Positions 51,021 through 59,837 of a stretch of DNA of 60,883 bases are shown here, in pieces (the stretch's first letter is position 1; every line of letters starts with the position of its first letter). The notes below the pieces were generated by a model. The model was given only the letters and a program-made list of their open reading frames with translations, ran no database searches and had not been told where the DNA came from. This DNA comes from Pseudomonas sp. M47T1. GTDB taxonomy: Bacteria > Pseudomonadota > Gammaproteobacteria > Pseudomonadales > Pseudomonadaceae. Both the position numbers and the translations under genes were made by a program. The stretch covers positions 1 through 60,883 of the forward strand of contig NZ_AJWX01000035.1 in the NCBI RefSeq assembly GCF_000263855.1, written 5' to 3'.

Positions 51021-51642
51021 CGCCGCCCAAGTGGTATTCGCCCCAGCGCGGCAGCATGTCCTGGGGGATATTGAGCAGGTTCAGTACCCGTGCCACCACG
51101 AAGTCCACCAAGTCATCGATGGTCTGCGGCTGGTGATAGAAGCCTGGCGATGCCGGCAGGATCACCGCGCCCATTTGCGACAGCTTGAACATGTTTTCCA
51201 GGTGAATCGTGGAATACGGCGCCTCACGGGGCACCAGGATCAGTTGCCGACGCTCCTTGAGGGTGACGTCGGCAGCGCGCTCGATCAGGTTGTTGCAGGC
51301 GCCGGTGGCGATGGCCGACAGGGTACCCGTGGAACACGGCACCACCACCATCGCCGCCGGGGCGCCGGAACCCGACGCCACCGGTGACATCCAGTCTTCC
51401 TTGCCGTACACGCGGATCTGGTTCGCCGCCGCCCCCGTGTATTCAGTCAGGAACGCCTGCATTGCCTGGGGCTTGGGCGGCAGGACAACGTCGGTTTCCG
51501 TCGCCATCACCAGTTGGGCCGCCTTGGAAATGAGGAAGTGCACCTCACGGTCCTCCCGCACCAGGCAATCAAGCAGGCGCAGGCCATACTGGGCGCCAGA
51601 GGCACCGCTCATGGCCAGCGTGATGCGTTCCGGGCCACTCAT
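51013..51642 (-). CDS. ubiX: flavin prenyltransferase UbiX
   Basis: A 209-residue enzyme that builds prenylated FMN, the cofactor of the decarboxylase UbiD in ubiquinone synthesis. Motifs are ITLAMSGASGAQYGLRLLD, FLISKAAQLVMATE, APVASGSGAPAAMVVVPCSTGTLSAIATG (parts), LIERAADVTLKERRQLILVPREAPYS and HLENM. mpl lies directly upstream; its stop overlaps the ubiX ATG by four bases. Confidence 0.97.
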   Translation of the reverse strand: MSGPERITLAMSGASGAQYGLRLLDCLVREDREVHFLISKAAQLVMATETDVVLPPKPQAMQAFLTEYTGAAANQIRVYGKEDWMSPVASGSGAPAAMVVVPCSTGTLSAIATGACNNLIERAADVTLKERRQLILVPREAPYSTIHLENMFKLSQMGAVILPASPGFYHQPQTIDDLVDFVVARVLNLLNIPQDMLPRWGEYHLGGDE

Positions 51643-52988
51643 GCGAGCGCCTCGGCTAGCTTCAGGTGCAGGCCGCCGAAGCCGCCGTTACTCATGATCA
51701 CCACGTGGGTACCTGGCTGCGCCTGGCTTTTGACCCGGGCGATGATCGCCTCCAGCGAATCCGCGACAATGGCCGGAACCGGGCACTGCGCGGCGGTGGC
51801 CGCCAGGTCCCAGCCCAGGTTCGGTGGTGCGTACCAGATCACTTGGTCGGCATCGCGCACGCTATCCGGCAGGCCGTCACGGTGGGCACCCAGCTTCATG
51901 GAGTTGGAGCGCGGCTCGATCACGGCGATCAACGGCGCATCGCCGATTCGCTTGCGCAAGCCATCCAGGGTAGTGGCAATGGCCGTAGGGTGGTGAGCGA
52001 AGTCATCGTAGATGGTAACCCCGTGAACCTGGGCCACGGTTTCCATGCGGCGCTTGACGTTCTTGAAGGCGCTGAGGGCGTCGATACCCATGGCCGGGAC
52101 CACGCCCACGTGGCGGGCAGCGGCCAGCGTGGCCAAGGCGTTTGCCACGTTGTGCTGGCCCGTCAGCGGCCAGTTCACCGTGCCCTCGACCTTGCCGTTG
52201 AACAGCACCTCAAAATGCGAGCCGTCTTCGCTCAGCAGCCGCGCCTGCCATTCGCCACCGGCGCCCGTGGTTTGCACCGGGGTCCAGCAACCCATCTCGA
52301 TCACACGCTTGAGTGCCGGCTCGGTGGTAGGGTGGACCACCAGCCCTTCACTCGCAATGGTACGCACCAAGTGGTGGAACTGACGTTCGATGGCGGCCAG
52401 GTCCGGAAAAATGTCGGCGTGGTCGAATTCCAGGTTGTTGAGGATGGCCGTGCGCGGGCGGTAGTGGACGAACTTGGAGCGTTTGTCGAAGAACGCACTG
52501 TCATACTCGTCGGCTTCCACCACGAAGAATGGCGTATCGCCCAGGCGCGCCGATACCGCGAAATTCTGTGGTACGCCCCCGATCAGGAAGCCCGGCGCCA
52601 TACCGGCATGCTCCAGCACCCAGGCCAGCATGCTGCTGGTGGTGGTTTTGCCATGGGTACCGGCAACGGCAAGCACCCAGCGACCTTGCAGCACGTGGTC
52701 GGCCAGCCATTGCGGGCCCGACACGTAGGGCAGGCCCTTGTTCAGCACATACTCCACCGCCGGGTTGCCACGCGACAACGCGTTGCCGATGACCACAAGG
52801 TCGGGAGCCGGATTCAGTTGGCCGGCATCGTAGCCTTGGGTCAACTCAATACCCTGGGCCTGCAATTGCGTGCTCATGGGGGGATAGACGTTGGCATCGG
52901 AACCGGTGACGTGGTGGCCCAGTTCTTTGGCGAGTACCGCCAGCGAGCCCATGAACGTGCCGCAGATACCGAGAATGTGAATATGCAT
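51639..52988 (-). CDS. mpl: UDP-MurNAc-tripeptide ligase Mpl
   Basis: A 449-residue Mur-ligase family enzyme that reattaches recycled L-Ala-D-Glu-meso-DAP to UDP-MurNAc. It starts MHIHILGICGTFMGSLAVLAK (52988), followed by the ATP loop AGTHGKTTTSSML, EADEYDSAFFDKRSKFVHY, and the ligase C-terminal domain (VIEPRSNSMKLG). An open frame of 18 codons upstream lacks conservation. With ldcA and the transglycosylases it belongs to peptidoglycan recycling. Confidence 0.96.
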   Translation of the reverse strand: MHIHILGICGTFMGSLAVLAKELGHHVTGSDANVYPPMSTQLQAQGIELTQGYDAGQLNPAPDLVVIGNALSRGNPAVEYVLNKGLPYVSGPQWLADHVLQGRWVLAVAGTHGKTTTSSMLAWVLEHAGMAPGFLIGGVPQNFAVSARLGDTPFFVVEADEYDSAFFDKRSKFVHYRPRTAILNNLEFDHADIFPDLAAIERQFHHLVRTIASEGLVVHPTTEPALKRVIEMGCWTPVQTTGAGGEWQARLLSEDGSHFEVLFNGKVEGTVNWPLTGQHNVANALATLAAARHVGVVPAMGIDALSAFKNVKRRMETVAQVHGVTIYDDFAHHPTAIATTLDGLRKRIGDAPLIAVIEPRSNSMKLGAHRDGLPDSVRDADQVIWYAPPNLGWDLAATAAQCPVPAIVADSLEAIIARVKSQAQPGTHVVIMSNGGFGGLHLKLAEALA

Positions 52989-53103
52989 GATTGACCTCGC
53001 GAAACATCGAGGCAGGTTAACGTAGGGTAGGAAAAATCTCACGCGCTGATTATGTCCTCACTCCTGTGCAGTGACCTGATTCCTATAGGCGCGGCGTGGC
53101 CAT

Positions 53104-55005
53104 TCAGGCGTTGATCTGGCGGCTCAGGCCGTGCTTTCGCAGTTTGCGATAGAGCGTGTTGCGGCTTACCCCCAATTCTTCCGCCACATGGGTCATGTGC
53201 CAGCGCTGGCGCTCCAGAACGTTGATCAGCGCCGTGCGCTCGGCCTCGGCCAAGGGCTGTTCGGGCGATGGCGCCACTTGGGCATGCTCGCGCAGGTAAC
53301 CCGGCAGGTCAGCGAATGTCACGCGACCGCCCTCGCTCAGGGCCACCAAGGTGCGCAGCACGTTGCGCATCTGCCGCACGTTGCCCGGCCAGTGGAACGC
53401 CAGCAACGCCTCGGTGGCCTGCTGGTCAACGTGAATAGGCTCGCCCCCCGCCTCCTGGGCCAGGATGAAAGCCAGCAGCGCCGGCTTGTCGGTGCGCTCG
53501 CGCAGCGCCGGCAGGTCGATCTCCAGCCCATTGAGGCGGTAATAAAGGTCTTCGCGGAAACTGCCATCACGCACGCGCTCCAGCAGATTGCGGTGGGTGG
53601 CGCTGATGATGCGCACGTCCACGGCCACCGCCTCGCCGCCGAGTGGTACCACCATGCGGTCCTCAAGCACGCGCAACAGGCGGGTCTGCAAGGCTAGGGG
53701 CATATCGCCGATTTCGTCGAGCAGCAAGGTGCCGCCGTCGGCCTGCTGCAGCTTGCCGCGCATGCCTTCCTTGCGCGCGCCGGTGAAGCTGCCGCCGCGG
53801 TAGCCGAACAGTTCGCTTTCGATCAGGGTTTCGGGCAGCGAGGCGCAATTGAGCGCGACGAAGGCCTTGCCCGCGCGCTGGCTGGCCTGGTGTACGGCCT
53901 TGGCGAACGCCTCCTTGCCTGAACCGGTTTCGCCATGGACCATCAGCGGCACATCGCGCTCGAATACCTTCAACGCCCGGCGAAAATCCTGTTGCAGACG
54001 CGCGTCGCCCAGGCAGATGTCCTGGGCGGGCGGCGTTGCCACTGGCAGCGACACAGGAATGGCCAAGGCTCGCGGACGCCCCCGCAGGCTGGCGAACAAG
54101 GAGCGGCCATCACGACTGCGCAGTGGCCAGCAAGCGCCCGCCTCGCTGGTCGCGCGGGCCAACAACTCACCCAGGGCGCAGTCGAAAAATGCCTCAACCG
54201 GCTGCCCCACCAGGCTACCGCGCCCCCGGCCCAGCAGGTTCAGCGCGCTCTGGTTGACCGCTGCAATACGCCCCTGCTCGTCGAACGCCAGCAGCCCTTC
54301 ACTGAACATGCCAACCGACTCGGCCTGCAAATGGAAGCGCAGTAGCCACTGATCTTCGAAATGACGCATGAAATAGCAGCTCTCGATCACCTTGGCCGAG
54401 AGGTTGACCAGGGTCATGGTGTGGAACTGACTCTGCCGAGACACATCCGTGCGCGCCGAGGAAACGTCCAATACCGCCAGCAGTTCGCCGCTGGGGTCGA
54501 ACACCGGGCTGGCCGAACAGGTCAGCCCGGTATGGCGGCCCCGGAAATGCTCGTCCTGGTGAATGGTCAGGGCCTGGCGCTCCACCAGGCAGGTGCCGAT
54601 GCCGTTGGTGCCTTCGCTGGCCTCGCTCCAATCGGCGCCCAGCCATAGGCCCGCGCGCTCGAATACCTTGCGCTCGGTGGGCGCGGTGACGCAGTTGAGG
54701 ATGATGCCGCAGGCGTCGGTCAACAGCACCGCATGGCCGGCGCCGGATAATTGCTGGTGCAGACTGGCCATTTCACTGCCGGCAATCTGCAGTACCTGCC
54801 GCATGCGTTCGCGGCTTTCAAGGATGCGCCCATGCTCCAGCACTGTGGGCGCCATGGCCAGGGAGGGATCCAGGTGGTAGTCCTCCAGACAACGCAACCA
54901 CGAACGGGCAATGGAGGGGTCGCTGGCAGGGCCGCGCGCCGACGCCTGGCCCCGGGTGACGGTGAGAACCTGGCGGGCGTGACGGCTGAGATGATCACTG
55001 TGCAC
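53104..55005 (-). CDS. eatR: sigma-54-dependent activator, AcoR/EatR type
   Basis: A 633-residue enhancer-binding protein. A GAF-type sensor covers ~60-210, with a PAS-like region at ~230-290. The AAA+ domain has Walker A GETGSGKE (358-365), Walker B LLLDEIGD, and the sigma-54 loop as GSFTGA (405-410) instead of GAFTGA. A Fis-type HTH ends the protein (VAEELGVSRNTLYRKLRKHG). It is divergent from an aldehyde dehydrogenase with a strong -24/-12 promoter. In P. aeruginosa the gene at this place next to mpl is eatR, the ethanolamine regulator; the symbol is given by that synteny and is not proven by sequence alone. Confidence 0.8.
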   Translation of the reverse strand: MHSDHLSRHARQVLTVTRGQASARGPASDPSIARSWLRCLEDYHLDPSLAMAPTVLEHGRILESRERMRQVLQIAGSEMASLHQQLSGAGHAVLLTDACGIILNCVTAPTERKVFERAGLWLGADWSEASEGTNGIGTCLVERQALTIHQDEHFRGRHTGLTCSASPVFDPSGELLAVLDVSSARTDVSRQSQFHTMTLVNLSAKVIESCYFMRHFEDQWLLRFHLQAESVGMFSEGLLAFDEQGRIAAVNQSALNLLGRGRGSLVGQPVEAFFDCALGELLARATSEAGACWPLRSRDGRSLFASLRGRPRALAIPVSLPVATPPAQDICLGDARLQQDFRRALKVFERDVPLMVHGETGSGKEAFAKAVHQASQRAGKAFVALNCASLPETLIESELFGYRGGSFTGARKEGMRGKLQQADGGTLLLDEIGDMPLALQTRLLRVLEDRMVVPLGGEAVAVDVRIISATHRNLLERVRDGSFREDLYYRLNGLEIDLPALRERTDKPALLAFILAQEAGGEPIHVDQQATEALLAFHWPGNVRQMRNVLRTLVALSEGGRVTFADLPGYLREHAQVAPSPEQPLAEAERTALINVLERQRWHMTHVAEELGVSRNTLYRKLRKHGLSRQINA

Positions 55006-55081
55006 TTTTTATTATTCTCCCGTGGAGTTCCGCTCAAGCATCCTCCAGGCGCTGGACCAATGCAATGCCACCTTCGACCCA

Positions 55082-55118
55082 TGGGTCACAGCTGTCCCAT
55101 CCATGGCACAAAGTGTCA
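55082..55118. promoter_or_regulatory. two inverted repeats, candidate activator sites
   Basis: TGGGTCA-CAGC-TGTCCCA (55082-55099) and TGGCAC-AAA-GTGTCA (55104-55118) lie side by side, 90-126 bases upstream of the -24/-12 promoter and ~80 bases from the activator's start codon. Their half-sites match at 6/7 and 5/6 positions. This is the expected place for enhancer-binding-protein dimers. Confidence 0.55.
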
Positions 55119-55207
55119 CCCAGCCTGTAGCGGCTTTGCCACGACAGCCCGCTAACTTTTCCTCCAGAGCGGCCTGAACCCCCTGACTTTACGGGGTTTC
55201 AAGGCAC

Positions 55208-55223
55208 TGGCCCGACACTTGCT
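55208..55223 (+). promoter_or_regulatory. sigma-54 (-24/-12) promoter of the aldehyde dehydrogenase gene
   Basis: TGGCCCGACACTTGCT fits the consensus TGGCACG-N4-TTGCW with one change. The GG (55209-55210) and GC (55221-55222) pairs are the required distance apart. The transcript would start near 55235 and carry AAGGAG before the ATG at 55291. Confidence 0.85.
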
Positions 55224-55290
55224 CTACGCTATTAAACGCCGCAAGCGCGTCCTCCAGCCAAAAGTACAAAAAACCAAGGAGATACTCACC

Positions 55291-56811
55291 ATGCGTTACG
55301 CACATCCTGGTACCGAAGGGGCTCTGGTCAACTTCAAGAGCCGTTACGGTAACTACATCGGCGGCGAGTTCGTCGCGCCGGTCAAAGGTCAGTACTTCAC
55401 CAACACTTCGCCGGTCAATGGCCAGCCTATTGCCGAATTTCCCCGTTCCACTGCCGAAGACATCGATAAAGCGCTGGACGCCGCCCACGCGGCTGCCGAC
55501 GCCTGGGGCAGTACCTCGGTGCAGGCCCGCTCGCTGGTGCTACTGAAAATTGCCGACCGTATCGAGCAACATCTGGAAACCCTGGCCATCACCGAGACCT
55601 GGGACAACGGTAAGGCCGTGCGCGAAACCCTGAACGCCGACATTCCGTTGGCTGCCGATCACTTCCGCTACTTCGCTGGCTGCCTGCGCGCCCAGGAAGG
55701 CAGCGCCGCCGAGATAGACGGCAATACCGTGGCCTATCACATCCATGAACCGCTGGGCGTTGTGGGGCAGATCATCCCGTGGAACTTCCCGATTCTCATG
55801 GCGGCCTGGAAACTGGCCCCGGCATTGGCCGCCGGCAACTGCGTGGTGTTGAAGCCCGCCGAGCAGACGCCGCTGGGCATCACCGTGCTGATCGAACTGA
55901 TCGGCGACCTGCTGCCACCCGGCGTGCTCAACATCGTCCAGGGTTTCGGCAAGGAAGCGGGTGAGGCGCTGGCCACCAGCAAGCGCATCGCCAAGATCGC
56001 CTTTACCGGCTCCACCCCGGTGGGCTCGCACATCATGAAATGCGCGGCCGAAAACATCATTCCGTCTACCGTGGAGTTGGGCGGCAAGTCGCCGAACATC
56101 TTCTTCGAAGACATCATGCAGGCCGAACAGAGCTTCATTGAAAAAGCTGCCGAGGGCCTGGTGCTGGCGTTCTTCAACCAGGGCGAGGTGTGCACCTGCC
56201 CCTCGCGCGCGCTGGTCCAGGAGTCGATCTACCCGGCCTTCATGAAAGAAGTGATGAAGAAAATCGAGCAGATCAAGCGTGGCGACCCACTGGACACCGA
56301 TACCATGGTCGGCGCCCAGGCGTCCGAGCAGCAATTCGACAAGATTCTCTCGTACTTGGAAATTGCCAAGAACGAAGGCGCCGAACTGCTCACCGGCGGC
56401 CAGGTGCAAAAGCTGGAAGGCAACCTGTCGACCGGCTATTACATCCAGCCCACGTTGCTCAAGGGCAACAACAAGATGCGCGTGTTCCAGGAAGAAATAT
56501 TTGGCCCGGTGGTGAGTGTCACCACCTTCAAGGATGAAGCCGAGGCGCTGGCCATCGCCAACGACACCGAGTTCGGCCTGGGCGCCGGGGTGTGGACCCG
56601 TGACATCAACCGCGCCTACCGCATGGGCCGTGGCATCAAGGCCGGTCGCGTGTGGACCAACTGCTACCACCTGTACCCGGCGCATGCCGCGTTCGGCGGC
56701 TACAAGAAGTCCGGCGTGGGCCGCGAAACCCACAAGATGATGCTGGACCACTACCAGCAGACCAAAAACCTGTTGGTAAGCTACGACATCAACCCGCTCG
56801 GCTTCTTCTAA
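55291..56811 (+). CDS. exaC: NAD+-dependent aldehyde dehydrogenase (ExaC-like)
   Basis: A 506-residue ALDH of the AldB/ExaC group that oxidises acetaldehyde and similar aldehydes. It starts MRYAHPGTEGALVNFKSRYG, with IIPWNFPILMAAWKLAPALA, FTGSTPVGSHIMKCAAENI, the general base in TVELGGKSPNIFFED, catalytic Cys301 in NQGEVCTCPSRA and the C-terminal AAFGGYKKSGVGRE. Its promoter is sigma-54 type and the divergent gene is the matching activator. In relatives it removes acetaldehyde released by ethanolamine ammonia-lyase or alcohol oxidation. Confidence 0.93.
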   Translation: MRYAHPGTEGALVNFKSRYGNYIGGEFVAPVKGQYFTNTSPVNGQPIAEFPRSTAEDIDKALDAAHAAADAWGSTSVQARSLVLLKIADRIEQHLETLAITETWDNGKAVRETLNADIPLAADHFRYFAGCLRAQEGSAAEIDGNTVAYHIHEPLGVVGQIIPWNFPILMAAWKLAPALAAGNCVVLKPAEQTPLGITVLIELIGDLLPPGVLNIVQGFGKEAGEALATSKRIAKIAFTGSTPVGSHIMKCAAENIIPSTVELGGKSPNIFFEDIMQAEQSFIEKAAEGLVLAFFNQGEVCTCPSRALVQESIYPAFMKEVMKKIEQIKRGDPLDTDTMVGAQASEQQFDKILSYLEIAKNEGAELLTGGQVQKLEGNLSTGYYIQPTLLKGNNKMRVFQEEIFGPVVSVTTFKDEAEALAIANDTEFGLGAGVWTRDINRAYRMGRGIKAGRVWTNCYHLYPAHAAFGGYKKSGVGRETHKMMLDHYQQTKNLLVSYDINPLGFF

Positions 56812-56824
56812 GCTGAACAGTGTG

Positions 56825-56856
56825 TCAGCCCGGTTGTGCTTGCATGACCGGGCTGA
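56825..56856 (+). terminator. terminator of the aldehyde dehydrogenase gene
   Basis: TCAGCCCGG (56825-56833) pairs with CCGGGCTGA (56848-56856) around a 14-base loop and is followed by TTCATTTC. It is 13 bases after the stop. Confidence 0.8.
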
Positions 56857-56966
56857 TTCATTTCAGCGTCCGTTTGATTGCGCTTTCTAATTGTTTTAGG
56901 GCAGCATCGGACCAACGGCATGCTGTGGTATTGGCCGCCAACATCCGTCAGCACGTGAGGCCCGTT

Positions 56967-57425
56967 ATGCGAATTATCCAAGCATCGCTGGAGCATCTGG
57001 ACATGATTGCTCCGTTGTTCGTCAAATATCGCGAATTCTATGGCGAATTGCCGTATCCCGATTCGTCCCGCGCCTTCCTGGAAAAGCGCCTGCGCCGCAA
57101 GGAATCGGTCATCTACCTGGCCCTGCCCGATGATGACGACAGCAAGCTGCTGGGCTTCTGCCAGCTTTACCCCAGTTACTCCTCGCTATCACTCAAACGC
57201 GTGTGGATCCTCAACGACATCTACGTTGCCGAAGACGCTCGCCGCCAGCTGGTAGCCGACCATCTGCTGCGCACCGCCAAGAAAATGGCCAAGGAAACCC
57301 AGGCCGTGCGCCTGCGTGTATCCACCAGTGCCAGCAACGAAGTGGCACAGAAGACGTACGAGTCCATCGGGTTCCACCAGGACACCGAGTTCCTCAACTA
57401 CGTGCTGCCTATCAACTCTGACTGA
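56967..57425 (+). CDS. GNAT family N-acetyltransferase
   Basis: A 152-residue GNAT protein (start MRIIQASLEHLDMIAPLF at 56967; the upstream frame from 56820 is not conserved). The fold shows LLGFCQLYPSYSSLSLKRVWILNDIYV (beta4-beta5 region), the acetyl-CoA loop around AEDARRQLVADHLLRTA (the usual R/Q-x-x-G-x-G/A appears weakened as RRQLVA), and RLRVSTSASNEVAQKTYESIGF. The substrate is unknown. In P. aeruginosa a GNAT gene sits after eutC; here it follows the ALDH directly. Confidence 0.88.
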   Translation: MRIIQASLEHLDMIAPLFVKYREFYGELPYPDSSRAFLEKRLRRKESVIYLALPDDDDSKLLGFCQLYPSYSSLSLKRVWILNDIYVAEDARRQLVADHLLRTAKKMAKETQAVRLRVSTSASNEVAQKTYESIGFHQDTEFLNYVLPINSD

Positions 57426-57592
57426 TTTCTTCACACAAATCCGACACGCCTGGCTACAAACTCGTGGGGCATTACCGCTTTCCGGTCGTATAATTCTGGC
57501 ACCTCAGGTTGTACGATTTGTAACCGAAACAGCCTAACGCCCCTCAAGTCGCCCCAAAGCCCGTAGCATCGGGCCCTGCACAGGTGTTGCAC

Positions 57593-58249
57593 ATGGATTT
57601 CAACCCGCTTGACCTGATTCTGCATCTCGATACCTACCTCGATCTGCTGGTCACCAATTACGGTCCCTGGATCTACGCGATCCTGTTCCTCGTCATCTTC
57701 TGTGAAACCGGCCTGGTGGTGACCCCCTTCCTGCCGGGCGACTCGCTGCTGTTCATCGCTGGCGCCGTGGCCGCCGGTGGCGGCATGGACCCATGGCTGG
57801 TGGGCGCATTGCTGATGGCCGCCGCCATCCTGGGCGACAGCACCAACTATGTGATTGGCCGAACGGCCGGGGAAAAGCTGTTCAGCAACCCCAATTCGAA
57901 GATATTCCGCCGCGACTACCTGCAGCAGACCCACGACTTCTACGAACGCCATGGCGGCAAGACCGTCACCCTGGCGCGCTTCCTGCCCATCCTGCGCACC
58001 TTCGCCCCGTTCGTGGCCGGCATCGCCAAGATGTTCTACCCGCGCTTCCTGGCGTTCAGCGTGGTTGGCACGGTTATCTGGGTCGGCGGCCTGGTGACCC
58101 TGGGCTACTTCTTCGGCAACGTGCCGTTCATCAAGAAGAACCTGTCATTGCTGGTGCTGGTCATCATTTTGCTGTCGCTGGTGCCGATGATCATTGGCGT
58201 GGTCAAGAGCCGCATGGGCAGCAAGACCGCCAAGGCGTCCTCGCGCTAA
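57593..58249 (+). CDS. DedA family membrane protein
   Basis: A 218-residue inner-membrane protein with about five hydrophobic segments. DedA marks are FCETGLVVTPFLPGDSLLF, the E/D-x-G-x-PG turn, DSTNYVIGRTAGEKLF, ERHGGKTVTLARFLPILRTFAPFVAGIAKM (parts) with the two essential Arg, and GYFFGNVPFIKKN. These proteins recycle lipid carriers and support proton-motive force. The start MDFNPLDLI is at 57593. mtfA begins three bases after the stop. A second DedA domain occurs in the fusion at 44587. Confidence 0.94.
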   Translation: MDFNPLDLILHLDTYLDLLVTNYGPWIYAILFLVIFCETGLVVTPFLPGDSLLFIAGAVAAGGGMDPWLVGALLMAAAILGDSTNYVIGRTAGEKLFSNPNSKIFRRDYLQQTHDFYERHGGKTVTLARFLPILRTFAPFVAGIAKMFYPRFLAFSVVGTVIWVGGLVTLGYFFGNVPFIKKNLSLLVLVIILLSLVPMIIGVVKSRMGSKTAKASSR

Positions 58250-58252
58250 GCC

Positions 58253-59071
58253 ATGTGGTCGCTCAGCGCCTGGCGCCGACGCAGGGCCCTGGCCAGGCAT
58301 CCACTGGACCCGCAGTTGTGGAAGCAGGTGCGGCACAGGTTGGCGATCCTCGACGGCATCAGTGTCGAGGAAGACCAGTGGCTGCGCGAGCATAGCGTGC
58401 TGTTCTTGCTGGACAAGCACCTTACCAGCCTGGACGGGGTGCAACTGGTCGACGAGACTCGCCTGCTGCTGGCCGCCCAGGCCCAGCTGCCGCTGCTGCA
58501 CCTGGGCGACCTGAACTGGTACGGCAACTTCCACGAGATCGTGCTTTACCCCGATGATTTCCTCAGCCCCCAGCGCCACCGCGACGCCAGTGGCGTGGAG
58601 CACAGCTGGGACGGCGAGCACAGCGGCGAAGCCTGGCAACAGGGGCCCATTATCCTTGCCCTGCCCGGGGTGCTGAACAGCGGTGGCTGGGAGGGTTACA
58701 ACCTGGTGATCCATGAACTGGCGCACAAGCTCGACATGCTCAATGGCGACGCCAACGGCCTGCCGCCCCTGCACGCAAACATGCGGGTGAGTGATTGGGC
58801 CAGCGCCATGCAGCACGCCTACGACGACCTCAACAAGCAACTGGACCACAATCTCGCCGCCGAAACCGCCATCGACCCTTATGCGGCGGAAAACCCCGCC
58901 GAGTTCTTCGCCGTCACCAGCGAGTATTTCTTCACCGCACCCGACTTGCTGCACCAGGCCTACCCGGACGTATACACGCAGCTCAAGGCCTTCTACCGGC
59001 AAGACCCGCTTGCGCGCCTGCATGGCCTGCAACGCAGCCACCCCGACTACCGGCACAGCCATCACGCCTGA
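58253..59071 (+). CDS. mtfA: zinc-dependent peptidase of the MtfA family
   Basis: A 272-residue metallopeptidase with the zinc motif HELAHKLD (H-E-x-x-H) and downstream Glu in NPAEFFAVTSEYFF. The N-terminal domain is helical (WKQVRHRLAILDGISVEEDQWL). In E. coli MtfA binds the repressor Mlc and affects glucose PTS, but Pseudomonas lacks that circuit, so the target here is open. It is tightly linked to the upstream dedA gene. Confidence 0.92.
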   Translation: MWSLSAWRRRRALARHPLDPQLWKQVRHRLAILDGISVEEDQWLREHSVLFLLDKHLTSLDGVQLVDETRLLLAAQAQLPLLHLGDLNWYGNFHEIVLYPDDFLSPQRHRDASGVEHSWDGEHSGEAWQQGPIILALPGVLNSGGWEGYNLVIHELAHKLDMLNGDANGLPPLHANMRVSDWASAMQHAYDDLNKQLDHNLAAETAIDPYAAENPAEFFAVTSEYFFTAPDLLHQAYPDVYTQLKAFYRQDPLARLHGLQRSHPDYRHSHHA

Positions 59072-59137
59072 GCGGCCCCCGCCGTCTGGCCATGCGTGGC
59101 AACGCCGCCAATCTATGCAATAATCGACGCCACTTTT

Positions 59138-59157
59138 TGGCCTAGACGGCCATTTTT
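59138..59157 (+). terminator. terminator-like hairpin between mtfA and ppa
   Basis: TGGCC-TAGAC-GGCCA followed by TTTTT, 28 bases before the ppa ATG. If it works it lies within the ppa leader and could attenuate. An AT-rich TATGCAATAAT just upstream (59114-59124) may be the ppa -10. Confidence 0.5.
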
Positions 59158-59184
59158 ACTGGCCTACAACGGGGGCAACGCCCA

Positions 59185-59712
59185 ATGAGCTACAGCAAGA
59201 TTCCGGCTGGCAAAGACCTGCCGAACGACATCTACGTCGCCATCGAGATTCCGGCCAACCACGCGCCGATCAAATACGAAATCGACAAGGACAGCGACAC
59301 CCTGTTCGTTGACCGCTTCATGGCCACCCCAATGTTCTACCCGGCCAACTATGGCTTCATCCCCAACACCCTGGCGGATGACGGTGATCCCTTGGACGTC
59401 CTGGTAGTCACCCCTTACCCGGTTGCTCCTGGCTCGGTAATCCGCGCTCGTCCGGTAGGCATCCTGCACATGACCGACGACGGCGGCGGCGACGCCAAGG
59501 TATTGGCCGTGCCTCACGACAAGCTGTCGCAGCTGTACGTTGACGTGAAGGAATACACCGACCTGCCAGCCCTGCTGCTGGAACAGATCAAGCACTTCTT
59601 CGAGAACTACAAAGACCTCGAAAAAGGCAAGTGGGTCAAGATCGAAGGCTGGGGCAACGCAGACGCTGCCCGCGCCGAAATCACCAAGTCGGTTGCTGCC
59701 TATAAAGGCTGA
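59185..59712 (+). CDS. ppa: inorganic pyrophosphatase
   Basis: A 175-residue family I soluble pyrophosphatase that hydrolyses PPi to two phosphates. Motifs are PNDIYVAIEIPAN, KYEIDKDSDTLFVDRFM, YPANYGFIPNTLADDGDPLDVLVV (parts; D-x-D-P-x-D metal site) and the C-terminal FENYKDLEKGKWVKIEGWG. The length equals that of E. coli PPase. It is followed by a strong terminator. Confidence 0.98.
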   Translation: MSYSKIPAGKDLPNDIYVAIEIPANHAPIKYEIDKDSDTLFVDRFMATPMFYPANYGFIPNTLADDGDPLDVLVVTPYPVAPGSVIRARPVGILHMTDDGGGDAKVLAVPHDKLSQLYVDVKEYTDLPALLLEQIKHFFENYKDLEKGKWVKIEGWGNADAARAEITKSVAAYKG

Positions 59713-59732
59713 ACCACCTGCTGACGAAAAAG

Positions 59733-59756
59733 CCCTGCCCTGTGCAGGGTTTTTTT
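59733..59756 (+). terminator. ppa terminator
   Basis: CCCTGC (59733-59738), loop CCTGT, GCAGGG (59744-59749), then seven Ts. Confidence 0.92.
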
Positions 59757-59837
59757 ATGCGCTCAGAAACGTCCTACATCAGCATCTGATGGGCGATGAC
59801 AGAATCCGGGCAACACCCTCAACCCGGAAAACGCCCC

